Shown piece after piece: positions 6,366 to 13,690 of a DNA stretch of 18,162 bases; position 1 is the first letter of the stretch, and the number at the start of each line of letters is the position of its first letter. This stretch comes from Chloroflexota bacterium (GTDB taxonomy: Bacteria > Chloroflexota > Anaerolineae > Aggregatilineales > UBA3940): contig DRKO01000167.1 in NCBI GenBank assembly GCA_011051745.1, positions 1-18,162 on the forward strand, read 5' to 3'. Under the pieces are notes generated by a model. It saw only the letters and a program-made list of their open reading frames with translations. It had not been told where the DNA came from and ran no database searches. The position numbers were made by a program, and so were the translations under genes.

Positions 6366-7562
6366 GTGGATATCGCCGCTTTCGAGGACAGCCCGACCGG
6401 CTTTCTGGAGAAATACACCGGTGTGGATGGGAGGGAATGCTGTGCTTACGTCCCCCACCCTCTGCCAGCGGAGATCAGCAAACTGAATCTCAGCGATACG
6501 GCGCTGTGCCTGATCGCCGACGCAGCACGAGCCTTCGGGGAGGTGAACGGCATGGCAAAGACTCTCCTGCTGATGTTACCCGATCTCGATATCGAGTTGA
6601 TCCTGAAACCGCAGCTTCGCCGGGAGGCCGTCGCCAGCACCCGCATTGAAGGGACGCGCATCTCCGACACAGAGGTTCAGCAATATGAAGTCGAGGAACC
6701 ACCGGAGGAGAAGCGGATAGACTATCAGGAAGTTCAGAATTACATTGCCGCCCTTGAACACGGGCTGCAATTGCTGGACTCCGGTCTGCCGCTCTGTGTC
6801 CGACTGGTGCGCGAGATTCACGGGCGCCTGATGGAGGGTCTGCCACAGGAGAGGCGGGACGGTAACCCCGGCAACTTCCGTGACAAGCAGGTTGTCATCG
6901 GTGGGCCGGGGGCCACTGCGGAGACGGCCCGTTTTGTCCCCCCTCCACCGGGGAAAGTCGAAGACCTGATGCATGGGTGGGAAACCTTCCTGAACGAGCC
7001 AAACGCTCTCCCTCCTCTCGTGCAGTGCGCCCTGATGCACTATCAGTTTGAGACCATTCATCCTTTCACCGATGGGAACGGGCGGGTCGGACGCCTGCTG
7101 ATCAAGCTCTTCTTCTATGAGCGTCAATTGCTGAACTATCCTTTATTGCATCTGAGCGGCTTTCTGGAGCGCCACCGCCGTGAATACTACGACTCTCTGC
7201 TCGCCGTCAGCCGGGATGGTGACTGGGAGGGCTGGATCAGATTCTTCATGCAGGGCGTGATCGAGCAGAGCGAGGAATCTCTCGGAACGATCCGGCGTGT
7301 CATCAAGGCCCGCGAGACGTATCGCCGGCAACTGGAGGAGGCTGGTGCGGCCCGCTCCGCCCTCAGGCTCCTTGATCTCCTCTTCGCTCAGCAGACCGTG
7401 ACCGCGCGATATGTGGAGAAGCAGCTTGGCGTCTCGTTCCCGACGGCCCAGAGCGCCATCGAGTTTCTGGTGGAGCAGGGCATCCTGATCACCACAACGC
7501 CGGAGCGGCGGCGTAACCGTATCTACAGGGCCCCCCGGCTGCTCGATTCGTTCGAGGAATAG
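6366..7562 (+). CDS. Fic family protein adenylyltransferase with C-terminal winged helix
   Basis: This is a 398-residue protein from the GTG start chosen by the strong upstream AAGGAGG; an in-frame ATG at 6351 would add five residues. The Fic core motif is intact and canonical at about 232-243 (HPFTDGNGRVGR), so AMP transfer from ATP to a protein hydroxyl is expected. The flap is also present (VVIGGPGATAETARFVPPP). An inhibitory (S/T)xxxE(G/N) motif, STRIEG, lies N-terminal to the core at about 91-96, which defines a class II, self-inhibited Fic enzyme. Residues about 331-390 form a winged helix: a three-helix part with VEKQLGVSFPTAQSAIEFLVEQGIL, then a basic wing (TPERRRNRIY). This may bind DNA. 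The gene follows directly on the inverted-repeat array, so autoregulation is plausible. Its target protein cannot be told from sequence. Confidence 0.92.
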   Translation: MDIAAFEDSPTGFLEKYTGVDGRECCAYVPHPLPAEISKLNLSDTALCLIADAARAFGEVNGMAKTLLLMLPDLDIELILKPQLRREAVASTRIEGTRISDTEVQQYEVEEPPEEKRIDYQEVQNYIAALEHGLQLLDSGLPLCVRLVREIHGRLMEGLPQERRDGNPGNFRDKQVVIGGPGATAETARFVPPPPGKVEDLMHGWETFLNEPNALPPLVQCALMHYQFETIHPFTDGNGRVGRLLIKLFFYERQLLNYPLLHLSGFLERHRREYYDSLLAVSRDGDWEGWIRFFMQGVIEQSEESLGTIRRVIKARETYRRQLEEAGAARSALRLLDLLFAQQTVTARYVEKQLGVSFPTAQSAIEFLVEQGILITTTPERRRNRIYRAPRLLDSFEE

Positions 7563-7609
7563 GCCACCTTCAACCGTTACAGCGCTGTTAAGCGGGCCTT
7601 CCCTGCTTG

Positions 7610-7618
7610 TGCTATACT
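7610..7618 (+). promoter_or_regulatory. Extended -10 promoter candidate for the NB-ARC/TPR gene
   Basis: TGCTATACT (TG-n plus a -10 TATACT at 7613-7618) lies in the 142-bp gap between the Fic and NB-ARC genes. No convincing -35 box was found at 16-18 bp, which is common for extended -10 promoters. It would give the NB-ARC gene its own transcript with a leader of about 80 nt. Confidence 0.45.
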
Positions 7619-7704
7619 GTGGAAGCACAGCATTTCCGACGAGGATAGGTGTCCAGAGCAAGCGCCCCGCTCAGAACGGAACGGCGTAAAAACAGGTGAA
7701 AACC

Positions 7705-9849
7705 ATGACGGACAAAGGTGGCATCACAGGCCCGGCCCCGGAGAAGACTCAGATAGGGCACGGGGAAGAACTTTCTTTTGTCTTCGTGAGCACCCCCTCT
7801 GGCGAAGGCGTCCCTTACCAGGCCCCCGACCTGCCTCCTCATTTTGTGCCGCGTGCTGAGCTTCTGGCGATTAAGCGTATCCTGCTGGGCCGCCCCAGCG
7901 CATTCCCAACCCCGCTCGTTCTGCACGGCCCGCCCGGCTCCGGCAAGACCGCTCTGGCCGCCGCTCTGGCCCATGACTCCGACCTGCTCGGCACGTTCCC
8001 GGACGGCGTGCTGTGGGTTTCGCTGGGCGAGGACGCCGATCCGCAGCACGCGCAGGCGATCTGGGGGGCCGCGCTGGGGAACGATCTCAGCCACCTGCCC
8101 GACCCCGCCAGCCGGTCGGCGACGCTGCGGGCCCTGCTGCGCGACTCACACTGTCTCCTCGTTCTGGACGATGTGACCGATATCGAGCAGGTCAGGACGC
8201 TTAACGTCGGGGGGCCGAACTGCGTCCGGCTGATCACGACCAACCGGGAGGAAATCGCCTACGCGCTCAAGGCACGCCGCTATCTGATTGACAAGATGAG
8301 CGAGGGCGAGGCGCTCCACCTGCTGACCGAGTGGGCGGGCATGATGCCGGACATCTACCTGCCGACCGTCAAGGAGATCATCAAGCGGCTGAGCAACTCG
8401 GCGTTGCCGCTCGCGCTGGTCGGGGCGCAGGCCCGTCAGGGGATCACGTGGTTGCGCCTGCTGGAAGTCCTGCGCGACGATCAGGGGCCGATCTCGATCT
8501 TCGACCCCGACGATCCTCTGACCCGCGACAATGCGCTGGGGTTGATCGTCAATCTGGTGCTCTCGCGCTTCGGCGGGGCACAGTTACAGCGCTCGGCCCT
8601 GCTGGGCGCGTTCGCCGCCGGATCGGGTCGCCCCTTCTCCGCCGAGGCCGCCGCCGCCTGCTGGGAGATGCCGGTTGAGGAGGCCCGTAGCACGCTCGAA
8701 CTGCTCGTTGAGGCGGCGCTCGTCCACCGCACCGCGCCCGGAATGTACGCCCTGCACGAAGCCCTGCGCGACCATCTGCGGCGCTCGTCCACTTCCAACG
8801 CGCTGACGGAGGCCGAGCACCGGGTGTGCGACTATTATCTGGGCCTGATCGAGCAGGGCGAGAGCGCCACGCCGAAGGTTGACGCCCAGCTAGGGCAGAT
8901 CATGCAGGCTTTCCGGCGCATCAGCGCGGGGAGGGATGAGGCGCTGGCGAACGTTTTCGCCGACGCCCTGATCGCCTATTTCGAGCGGCGCGGGCTGTGG
9001 GCCAATCTGATCACCCTGACGACGACGGTCGTCAAGGATGCGCACGACGGCGGCGACGTGATGCGCGAGTATGGCTACCTGAACGATCTGGGCTACGCGC
9101 ATACCATGCTCGGCAATCTCGATGAAGCCCGCCGGTACTTCAAGCGCAGCCTGGAGATCAGCCAGGAACTGGGCGACCCCGCCGGTGAGGCCGCCGCGCT
9201 GAACAACATCGGCGCGGTCTACGAACGCGAAGGCAAGCTTGCCGACGCTCAATCTTACTATGAGCGCAGCCTTGCCATTCGGGAGAAGCTGGGCGTGCTG
9301 GAGGATACCGCCGAGGCGCTCAACAACGTGGCGGGCGTGCTCTACGTGCAGGGCCGTCTGGATGACGCGCTGAGCACCTTCCGGCGTGTGCTGGATATGT
9401 ATACCGTGCTCAACGACCGGCACGGGCAGGCCCGGACCTGGCTCAACATCGGCGCGGCCTACGAGGGACTCGGAAACGACGATGAGGCCCGACGTGCCTA
9501 CCAGAACAGCCTGGCGATTTACGCCAACCTGGGTGACGAGGCCGGGCAGGCGCAGGCGCTCAACAATCTGGGGATCATCTGCTTTAACCGGGGGGAGATC
9601 GACCGCGCCCTCGCGCACTTCAAGCGCAGCCTGACGCTCAAGGAGCGGATCGGCGACCGGCAGGGGCAGGCCTCGACGCTTAACAACATCGCGCTGCTGT
9701 ATGAGAAGAGCGGCGCACTCTCCCTCGCGCTGGAGAACTACGAGCGGAGCTACGGCATCCTCAAGGAACTGGACGACCCCCGCGCGACGGTCGTTCAGGA
9801 AAACATCCGCACCCTGCGGGGGCAGATGGAGCAGAAGAAGGCGGAATGA
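7705..9849 (+). CDS. NB-ARC/STAND ATPase with six TPR repeats
   Basis: This is a 714-residue protein. The ATG at 7705 has AGGTGA 5-6 nt upstream; the in-frame GTG at 7696 lies inside that site. After about 45 unassigned residues comes an NB-ARC module: Walker A HGPPGSGKT at about 74-82, Walker B LLVLDD at about 151-156, a sensor LITTN at about 176-180, the LPLAL (GLPL-like) motif near 234, and a winged helix ending in LHEALRDHLRR (MHD position) at about 350-360. Residues about 457-697 are six TPRs of exactly 40 residues each (ALNNIGAVYE / YYERSLAI / KLGD pattern). STAND proteins switch on ATP binding and partner sensing, and TPRs bind proteins. No effector or DNA-binding domain is fused, so the output must come from a partner. 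A hairpin overlaps the stop codon. Confidence 0.9.
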   Translation: MTDKGGITGPAPEKTQIGHGEELSFVFVSTPSGEGVPYQAPDLPPHFVPRAELLAIKRILLGRPSAFPTPLVLHGPPGSGKTALAAALAHDSDLLGTFPDGVLWVSLGEDADPQHAQAIWGAALGNDLSHLPDPASRSATLRALLRDSHCLLVLDDVTDIEQVRTLNVGGPNCVRLITTNREEIAYALKARRYLIDKMSEGEALHLLTEWAGMMPDIYLPTVKEIIKRLSNSALPLALVGAQARQGITWLRLLEVLRDDQGPISIFDPDDPLTRDNALGLIVNLVLSRFGGAQLQRSALLGAFAAGSGRPFSAEAAAACWEMPVEEARSTLELLVEAALVHRTAPGMYALHEALRDHLRRSSTSNALTEAEHRVCDYYLGLIEQGESATPKVDAQLGQIMQAFRRISAGRDEALANVFADALIAYFERRGLWANLITLTTTVVKDAHDGGDVMREYGYLNDLGYAHTMLGNLDEARRYFKRSLEISQELGDPAGEAAALNNIGAVYEREGKLADAQSYYERSLAIREKLGVLEDTAEALNNVAGVLYVQGRLDDALSTFRRVLDMYTVLNDRHGQARTWLNIGAAYEGLGNDDEARRAYQNSLAIYANLGDEAGQAQALNNLGIICFNRGEIDRALAHFKRSLTLKERIGDRQGQASTLNNIALLYEKSGALSLALENYERSYGILKELDDPRATVVQENIRTLRGQMEQKKAE

Positions 9850-9860
9850 ACTCCGCCTTC
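9837..9860. terminator. Hairpin between convergent genes
   Basis: A perfect 9-bp stem (GAAGGCGGA / TCCGCCTTC) with a 6-nt loop spans the stop codon of the NB-ARC/TPR gene. It lies 26 bp before the stop of the convergent DsbA-cyclophilin gene. There is no strong T-tract on either side, so a bidirectional terminator is likely but not certain. Confidence 0.5.
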
Positions 9861-9886
9861 ACTGTCTGCTACCTGCTCTTTCCCCT

Positions 9887-11176
9887 TCAGTCCACCTCGC
9901 GCACGATGATCGTCTCCAGCCGGTCGCCGGGGGGAAGCACCTCGAAGCTCTGGGACTGATCGCGCGGGGACAGGCTCTCGACCACGTCCATGCCGTCCAC
10001 CACTTCACCAAAGATCGTGAAGGCCCCGTCCAGATGCTCCGCCGGACCGAGCGTGATAAAGAACTGCCCGCGTGCCGAGTCGGGCTGGCTGGTGTGTGCC
10101 ATCGAGAGCAGACCGGCCCGGTCGAAGCGCAGGCCGCTGCCCTGATACTCGTCTGGAATGGTGTAGGCCGGCCCGCCGAAACCCGATCCGGTCGGGTCGC
10201 CGGTCTGCGCCACGAAGCCGGGCAGCACTCGATGCCAGGTGATATCGTCGTAGTAGCCCGTGCAGGCCAGATAGGCGAAGTTGTTCACCGTCTCCGGCGC
10301 GAGGTCGGCGAACAGGTCTACCGCAATCGTCCCCTTCTCGGTGACGATCCAGGCGACGTAATTTTTCTCCGGATCAATCACCATCGGCGGCGGCTCGCGG
10401 TAGGTCATCTGGAGGATGGCAACGTCCAGCACGGCCTCCAGCGCGTCGGGGTCGGGAGGCGGGGAGTCCAGCTCCAGATCGTTCACAAAGAGCGTGGGCG
10501 CACTCTGGATGCCGATCTCCAGCGCGGCGGCCTGCGCGAAATCAATCCGGGCAACGTAGCTGCCGTCTTCCAGTTCGGCGGCGAACATCTCCGTATCAAG
10601 CCCCAGTTCCTCCGCGTAGCCGGTCAGCACCTCCCGTAGCGAGACCTCGGAGAGCGCGCCCCACTCCGACTGTCGCTCGTAGAGCAGATCGAGCATCGCC
10701 CAGAAGGCCTCGTTGCCCCCCTGCGTGAAGGCCGCTTCGCTGGCCTCCGCTGCCAGATGCGAGGCGGGATACTGGGCCGTCAGGGGGAAGTGTCGGAAGA
10801 CAAAGCGCACCTCGTCCGGCCTGCGATCCACCATCTCTTTGAGCGCCTCGTAAAGCTGATCGCAGCCGGGGCATTGCAGATCGCCGTACAGAATCATCGT
10901 GACGAGCGGGTCTTCGGCCCCCATCACGTGCTCGTTGGGTAGCAGGGCCAGCGGGTTCCCCGGCCCCGGCTCGAACGGCTCCAGTGTGGGCTGCGGATAG
11001 CGGTCGCAGAAGTCGGTTCCCTCCCCCACTTCCAGATCGCGGGCGCTGGTGCGGTCGCGGCGCGGCAGGGCCCCTTCGGCCTCCCCCGCCGTCCCCTGAG
11101 CGTTGCAGGCTGCAAGAAGCAACCCCGCGCCCAGCGCAAGGAATATCAGTGTTCGGCGTGTGCTCTGTTTGCTCAT
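9887..11176 (-). CDS. Lipoprotein with DsbA-like thioredoxin domain fused to cyclophilin PPIase
   Basis: This is a 429-residue protein. The chosen ATG at 11174-11176 begins a classic lipoprotein signal (basic start, hydrophobic run, lipobox LLAAC with Cys at 24) and has AAGGAG upstream. A longer frame from 11308 would bury the signal and overlap the dehydrogenase gene. Residues about 80-260 are a DsbA/thioredoxin-4-like domain with the redox motif CPGC at 102-105 and a cis-proline loop SAPTLFV at about 225-231. Residues about 273-428 are a cyclophilin: GTIAVDLFADLAPETVNNF, HRVLPGFVAQTGD, the GQFFITL core and LDGAFTIFGEV. Known chemistry is thiol-disulfide exchange plus prolyl cis-trans isomerisation (EC 5.2.1.8). 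The protein is probably tethered outside the cytoplasmic membrane and acts on exported proteins. It is the last gene of the leftward group. Confidence 0.92.
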   Translation of the reverse strand: MSKQSTRRTLIFLALGAGLLLAACNAQGTAGEAEGALPRRDRTSARDLEVGEGTDFCDRYPQPTLEPFEPGPGNPLALLPNEHVMGAEDPLVTMILYGDLQCPGCDQLYEALKEMVDRRPDEVRFVFRHFPLTAQYPASHLAAEASEAAFTQGGNEAFWAMLDLLYERQSEWGALSEVSLREVLTGYAEELGLDTEMFAAELEDGSYVARIDFAQAAALEIGIQSAPTLFVNDLELDSPPPDPDALEAVLDVAILQMTYREPPPMVIDPEKNYVAWIVTEKGTIAVDLFADLAPETVNNFAYLACTGYYDDITWHRVLPGFVAQTGDPTGSGFGGPAYTIPDEYQGSGLRFDRAGLLSMAHTSQPDSARGQFFITLGPAEHLDGAFTIFGEVVDGMDVVESLSPRDQSQSFEVLPPGDRLETIIVREVD

Positions 11177-11191
11177 AATCTCCTTCTGACG

Positions 11192-11212
11192 GCCCGCCGT
11201 GAAAGGACGGGC
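11192..11212 (-). other. Hairpin in the leader of the DsbA-cyclophilin gene
   Basis: In the 85-bp gap before the lipoprotein gene, a GCCCG / CGGGC stem can extend to 7 bp with one G-T pair around a 7-nt loop. No T-tract follows, so mRNA processing or stability is more likely than termination. Confidence 0.35.
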
Positions 11213-11261
11213 ACGGTTGATGGCTATCACAGGTGGATGTCCGACGGATTCAATCGCCCCC

Positions 11262-12014
11262 TCAGGTGGTCTCTGAAGCGGGCCGTTTCCTCCTCCGGCG
11301 GGGCACAAAATGAACCTCGGCGTCTATCTCGATCACCTGCCCCTGAATGTGTTCCGCCTCGTCAGAGGCCAGAAAGACCGCCAGCCCGACGATGTCCTCC
11401 GCCTCCAGAATCGGCCCCTCGTCGGCCACCGAGCCGCGAAACCCCGTTCGCACCTTGCCGGGGTTAATGACGTTGACCCGTATCCCGTCCGCCTTGCCCT
11501 CCTCGGCGCAGGCTTTCGTCAGCCCGACCAGCCCCCATTTGCTGGCGCTGTAGGCCGCCATCAGGGGGTAAGCCCGCGAGCCGGAGGTTGAGCCAATGTT
11601 GATGATCGCGCCGCCGCCCTGCTCCTGCATGATGCGCCACACGTGCTTGGTGGCGAGGAACGGCCCGCGCAGGTTGACGTTGATCAGCCACTCCCACGTT
11701 TTAAGCGAGGTCGCCCAGACCGGTTTCCACATCCCGCCTCCGGCGTTGTTGACCAGCACGTCAATCCGGCCAAAGCGCCCCATCGCCTGCTCGACCATGT
11801 TCTTAACCGCGTCCTCGTCGGTCACGTCGGTTACGACCGGCAGCGCCTCACGCCCCAGCGCCTCGATCTTCTCCGCCACCTGCCGGAGCAGGTCGCCGGA
11901 CCGCGCGGCCAGCACCAGGTGCGCCCCCTCACGGGCATAGCCAAGCGCGATCGCCTCGCCGATCCCCCGGCTTGCGCCGGTCACAATTGCCACTCTGTCT
12001 TTCAACCGCGCCAC
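11262..12014 (-). CDS. Short-chain dehydrogenase/reductase (FabG-like)
   Basis: This 250-residue classical SDR is of normal family length. It has the nucleotide-binding TGASRGIG at about 12-19, the NNAG motif at about 89-92, Ser in INIGSTSG at about 142-144, and the catalytic pair Tyr155/Lys159 in YSASK. An Arg after the second strand (LAARS, about 38) suggests NADP(H) preference. The end is unusual: instead of the common hydrophobic finish it closes with a basic tail (VPRRRRKRPASETT). The GTG start at 12012-12014 has GGGAGAG about 7 nt upstream. The substrate cannot be inferred; 3-oxoacyl-ACP reduction or a general carbonyl reduction are possible. It lies 34 bp downstream of the glutaredoxin-like gene in the same direction. 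Confidence 0.9.
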   Translation of the reverse strand: MARLKDRVAIVTGASRGIGEAIALGYAREGAHLVLAARSGDLLRQVAEKIEALGREALPVVTDVTDEDAVKNMVEQAMGRFGRIDVLVNNAGGGMWKPVWATSLKTWEWLINVNLRGPFLATKHVWRIMQEQGGGAIINIGSTSGSRAYPLMAAYSASKWGLVGLTKACAEEGKADGIRVNVINPGKVRTGFRGSVADEGPILEAEDIVGLAVFLASDEAEHIQGQVIEIDAEVHFVPRRRRKRPASETT

Positions 12015-12048
12015 GCTGTCTCTCCCTCTCTGTCCTCCGGTCGGTGGA

Positions 12049-12387
12049 TCATTCTTCGATAAAGCCGTGTTTCTGCAACCAGCGGATGAGCTCTCCCTTC
12101 AGAGGCTCGGTGATCATCGTCCCCCGATCCACGCCGCGCGGGCTCTGCCCCGGCTCCAGGGGGGCCGGTTCCTCATAAGGGAGGTTCTCGCCGGGGCGGG
12201 CGATCACGATCGTTGGCACGGACTGGAACCCCGTCCATGCGATGACGCGCTTCATCGCCTCCTCGTCCCGATCGATCATGATCTCCCGATAGGGGATGTT
12301 GAACTGCTGGAACACGCGCTCGGCCTTGCGCTGATAAGGGCAATAGGTCGAGCGCCTGTAAACCACGATCTCTTTTTCGGCTTTCAC
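12049..12387 (-). CDS. Glutaredoxin-like protein (monothiol CPYQ motif)
   Basis: This is a 112-residue protein from a GTG start at 12385-12387, chosen because AGGAGG lies 7 nt upstream and because it places the first strand (EIVVYRRSTYC) at the protein start as usual. The longer frame to 12447 runs into the upstream amidase gene. The active site is CPYQ instead of CPYC, so only the N-terminal cysteine remains. The cis-proline loop FQSVPTIVI is present. A longer-than-usual segment (PYEEPAPLEPGQSPRGVDRG) separates the core from the last helix, and the glutathione-binding TGG-type motif of classical glutaredoxins is not clear. A monothiol thiol-transfer or sensor role is likely. It sits between the amidase (22-bp gap) and the dehydrogenase. 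Confidence 0.82.
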   Translation of the reverse strand: MKAEKEIVVYRRSTYCPYQRKAERVFQQFNIPYREIMIDRDEEAMKRVIAWTGFQSVPTIVIARPGENLPYEEPAPLEPGQSPRGVDRGTMITEPLKGELIRWLQKHGFIEE

Positions 12388-12394
12388 GGGCTTT

Positions 12395-12400
12395 CCTCCT
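12395..12400 (-). promoter_or_regulatory. Ribosome binding site setting the glutaredoxin-like start
   Basis: AGGAGG on the minus strand, 7 nt before the GTG at 12385-12387, within the short gap after the amidase stop codon at 12410-12412. Confidence 0.7.
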
Positions 12401-12409
12401 GCCGGATCG

Positions 12410-13624
12410 CTACGGGAGAGGGGTGGCGGTCGGCGCGTTCTCAGCACCGGGGGCCTCGCCCCGCAGATAGCACAGTATCCCCCGCGCGATCCCCAGCGCG
12501 ACCACGTCCGGGTGGTCGGTCAGCATCTCACGATCCAGATACATAAACCCGATCTCGATGATCGCGCCGGGCGTGCCGGGCGCGATCTCCCGGAAGGTGT
12601 GGTACTGCGTCATGTCGTACGTCACGCTGGGGTGGAACGAGAGGCCGGTCGTCCCGGCGTATTGCTCCACCAGGCAACTGACCAGTTGTCGGTCGCCTTC
12701 CGGGTTCTGCGAGTCGGCGAAGCTGGCGACCTTGAAGCCGGTCGCGTAGTCGTTGATATAGTCGCACGTGTCGGCGTGGATGGAGACCATCGCGAGCGCC
12801 CGGTAATTATCCAGCCGGGGGTCGAATTCGTCCAGCAGGTCTACCTGATACCCGTGCCCGCGCAGCAGTTCAACCACGCGCTGCGCCACCGCCTCGTTGA
12901 TCTCCGCCTCGGTCAGCCCGTCCGGGCAGGTTGCGCCGGGGTCCGGCAGGCCACTGACCGGATGAACCCCCCGGTGGCCGCTGACGATCCCGATGTTATT
13001 CAGCTCCGGGGGGAGTTCGGTGGCGGGCACGGCTACCTCCGCCTCGTCGGGGGCGGTCGGCGTGGTGGCCGCCGGAGGGGCCGCCGCCTGCCGGGCCTGA
13101 GTCGCCAGCGCGACCGAGAGCTGATCCAGCGAGTCGGTGGACATAAAGGTGCTGGGCGTCCACCATGTGAAGAGGGTGGCGACAACGGCAGCGGTCAGGA
13201 ACATCACGCCCAGCGAGCGGGCCAGCACACCGAAGCGGATCATCACCACCGGACGAACTGCCGTCGCCGCTCCGGCCTCTGCGTTCCCGTCAGAGGGGGC
13301 CGCGTCCTCTTTGAAGGACTCGAAGGACAGTTCAGGCCGGGGGCGCTTCAGGATCGAGTCTCCGGCGGCGACGCGGTGGCGCGAGTCGCGGGCCCGGATC
13401 GCGGCGGGTGCGTCGGAAGGCTCGTCCTGGGGCGTGAATTCGTCGGCGAGCGGCTCAGGCGCAGGAGGAGGGGGGTAGGGCGCGGTCGGGTCGGGGCCTT
13501 CCCGGACTTCTGCGTTCGTTGTCAGGGGCGGGCGCGGTGGCCGGGGACGGGCTCCGAAAGGGAGCCGCCGCTCCTCCTCATCCCGCTCACCAAGCGGACG
13601 CCGCGACCTTCGTTCCTCGCTCAT
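12410..13624 (-). CDS. N-acetylmuramoyl-L-alanine amidase (Amidase_3), membrane anchored
   Basis: This is a 404-residue protein. Residues about 1-125 are a Pro/Arg/Glu-rich, probably disordered cytoplasmic tail. One membrane helix lies at about 131-155 (LGVMFLTAAVVATLFTW), followed by an Ala/Pro/Thr-rich linker and then the Amidase_3 domain at about 208-392. Zinc ligands are visible as SGHRG (His217), EINEA (Glu244) and SIHAD (His283), and the catalytic Glu is in IIEIGF (Glu357). The reaction is cleavage of the amide bond between MurNAc and L-Ala in peptidoglycan, here on the outer face of the membrane. Several Cys residues in the domain (233, 287, 318) could form a disulfide. No clear Shine-Dalgarno precedes the ATG. 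A TATCAT box lies only 6 bp before it, next to a 10-bp inverted repeat, so a leaderless or very short-leader transcript is possible. Confidence 0.9.
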   Translation of the reverse strand: MSEERRSRRPLGERDEEERRLPFGARPRPPRPPLTTNAEVREGPDPTAPYPPPPAPEPLADEFTPQDEPSDAPAAIRARDSRHRVAAGDSILKRPRPELSFESFKEDAAPSDGNAEAGAATAVRPVVMIRFGVLARSLGVMFLTAAVVATLFTWWTPSTFMSTDSLDQLSVALATQARQAAAPPAATTPTAPDEAEVAVPATELPPELNNIGIVSGHRGVHPVSGLPDPGATCPDGLTEAEINEAVAQRVVELLRGHGYQVDLLDEFDPRLDNYRALAMVSIHADTCDYINDYATGFKVASFADSQNPEGDRQLVSCLVEQYAGTTGLSFHPSVTYDMTQYHTFREIAPGTPGAIIEIGFMYLDREMLTDHPDVVALGIARGILCYLRGEAPGAENAPTATPLP

Positions 13625-13633
13625 AAACGGTAT

Positions 13634-13662
13634 GATAGCGTAAGCGTTGCGGTTACGCTATC
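13634..13662. promoter_or_regulatory. 10-bp inverted repeat upstream of the amidase
   Basis: Perfect arms GATAGCGTAA and TTACGCTATC flank a 9-bp centre in the 66-bp gap between the nucleoside kinase stop and the amidase start. One arm overlaps the TATCAT box (-10-like) on the minus strand. No T-tract follows the hairpin in the direction of transcription, which favours an operator over a terminator. Confidence 0.55.
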
Positions 13663-13690
13663 GGGCGGCGGTCGCCGCCGGTGCGTCCCG

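Noticed and set aside
8890..9618. A 242-codon minus-strand frame within the TPR region
   Set aside because: It mirrors the TPR repeats and has no family resemblance. The periodic TPR codons explain the long open frame.
9701..10639. A 312-codon plus-strand frame crossing the end of the NB-ARC/TPR gene
   Set aside because: It overlaps the TPR region in another frame and runs antisense to the DsbA-cyclophilin gene; no motif and no ribosome site.
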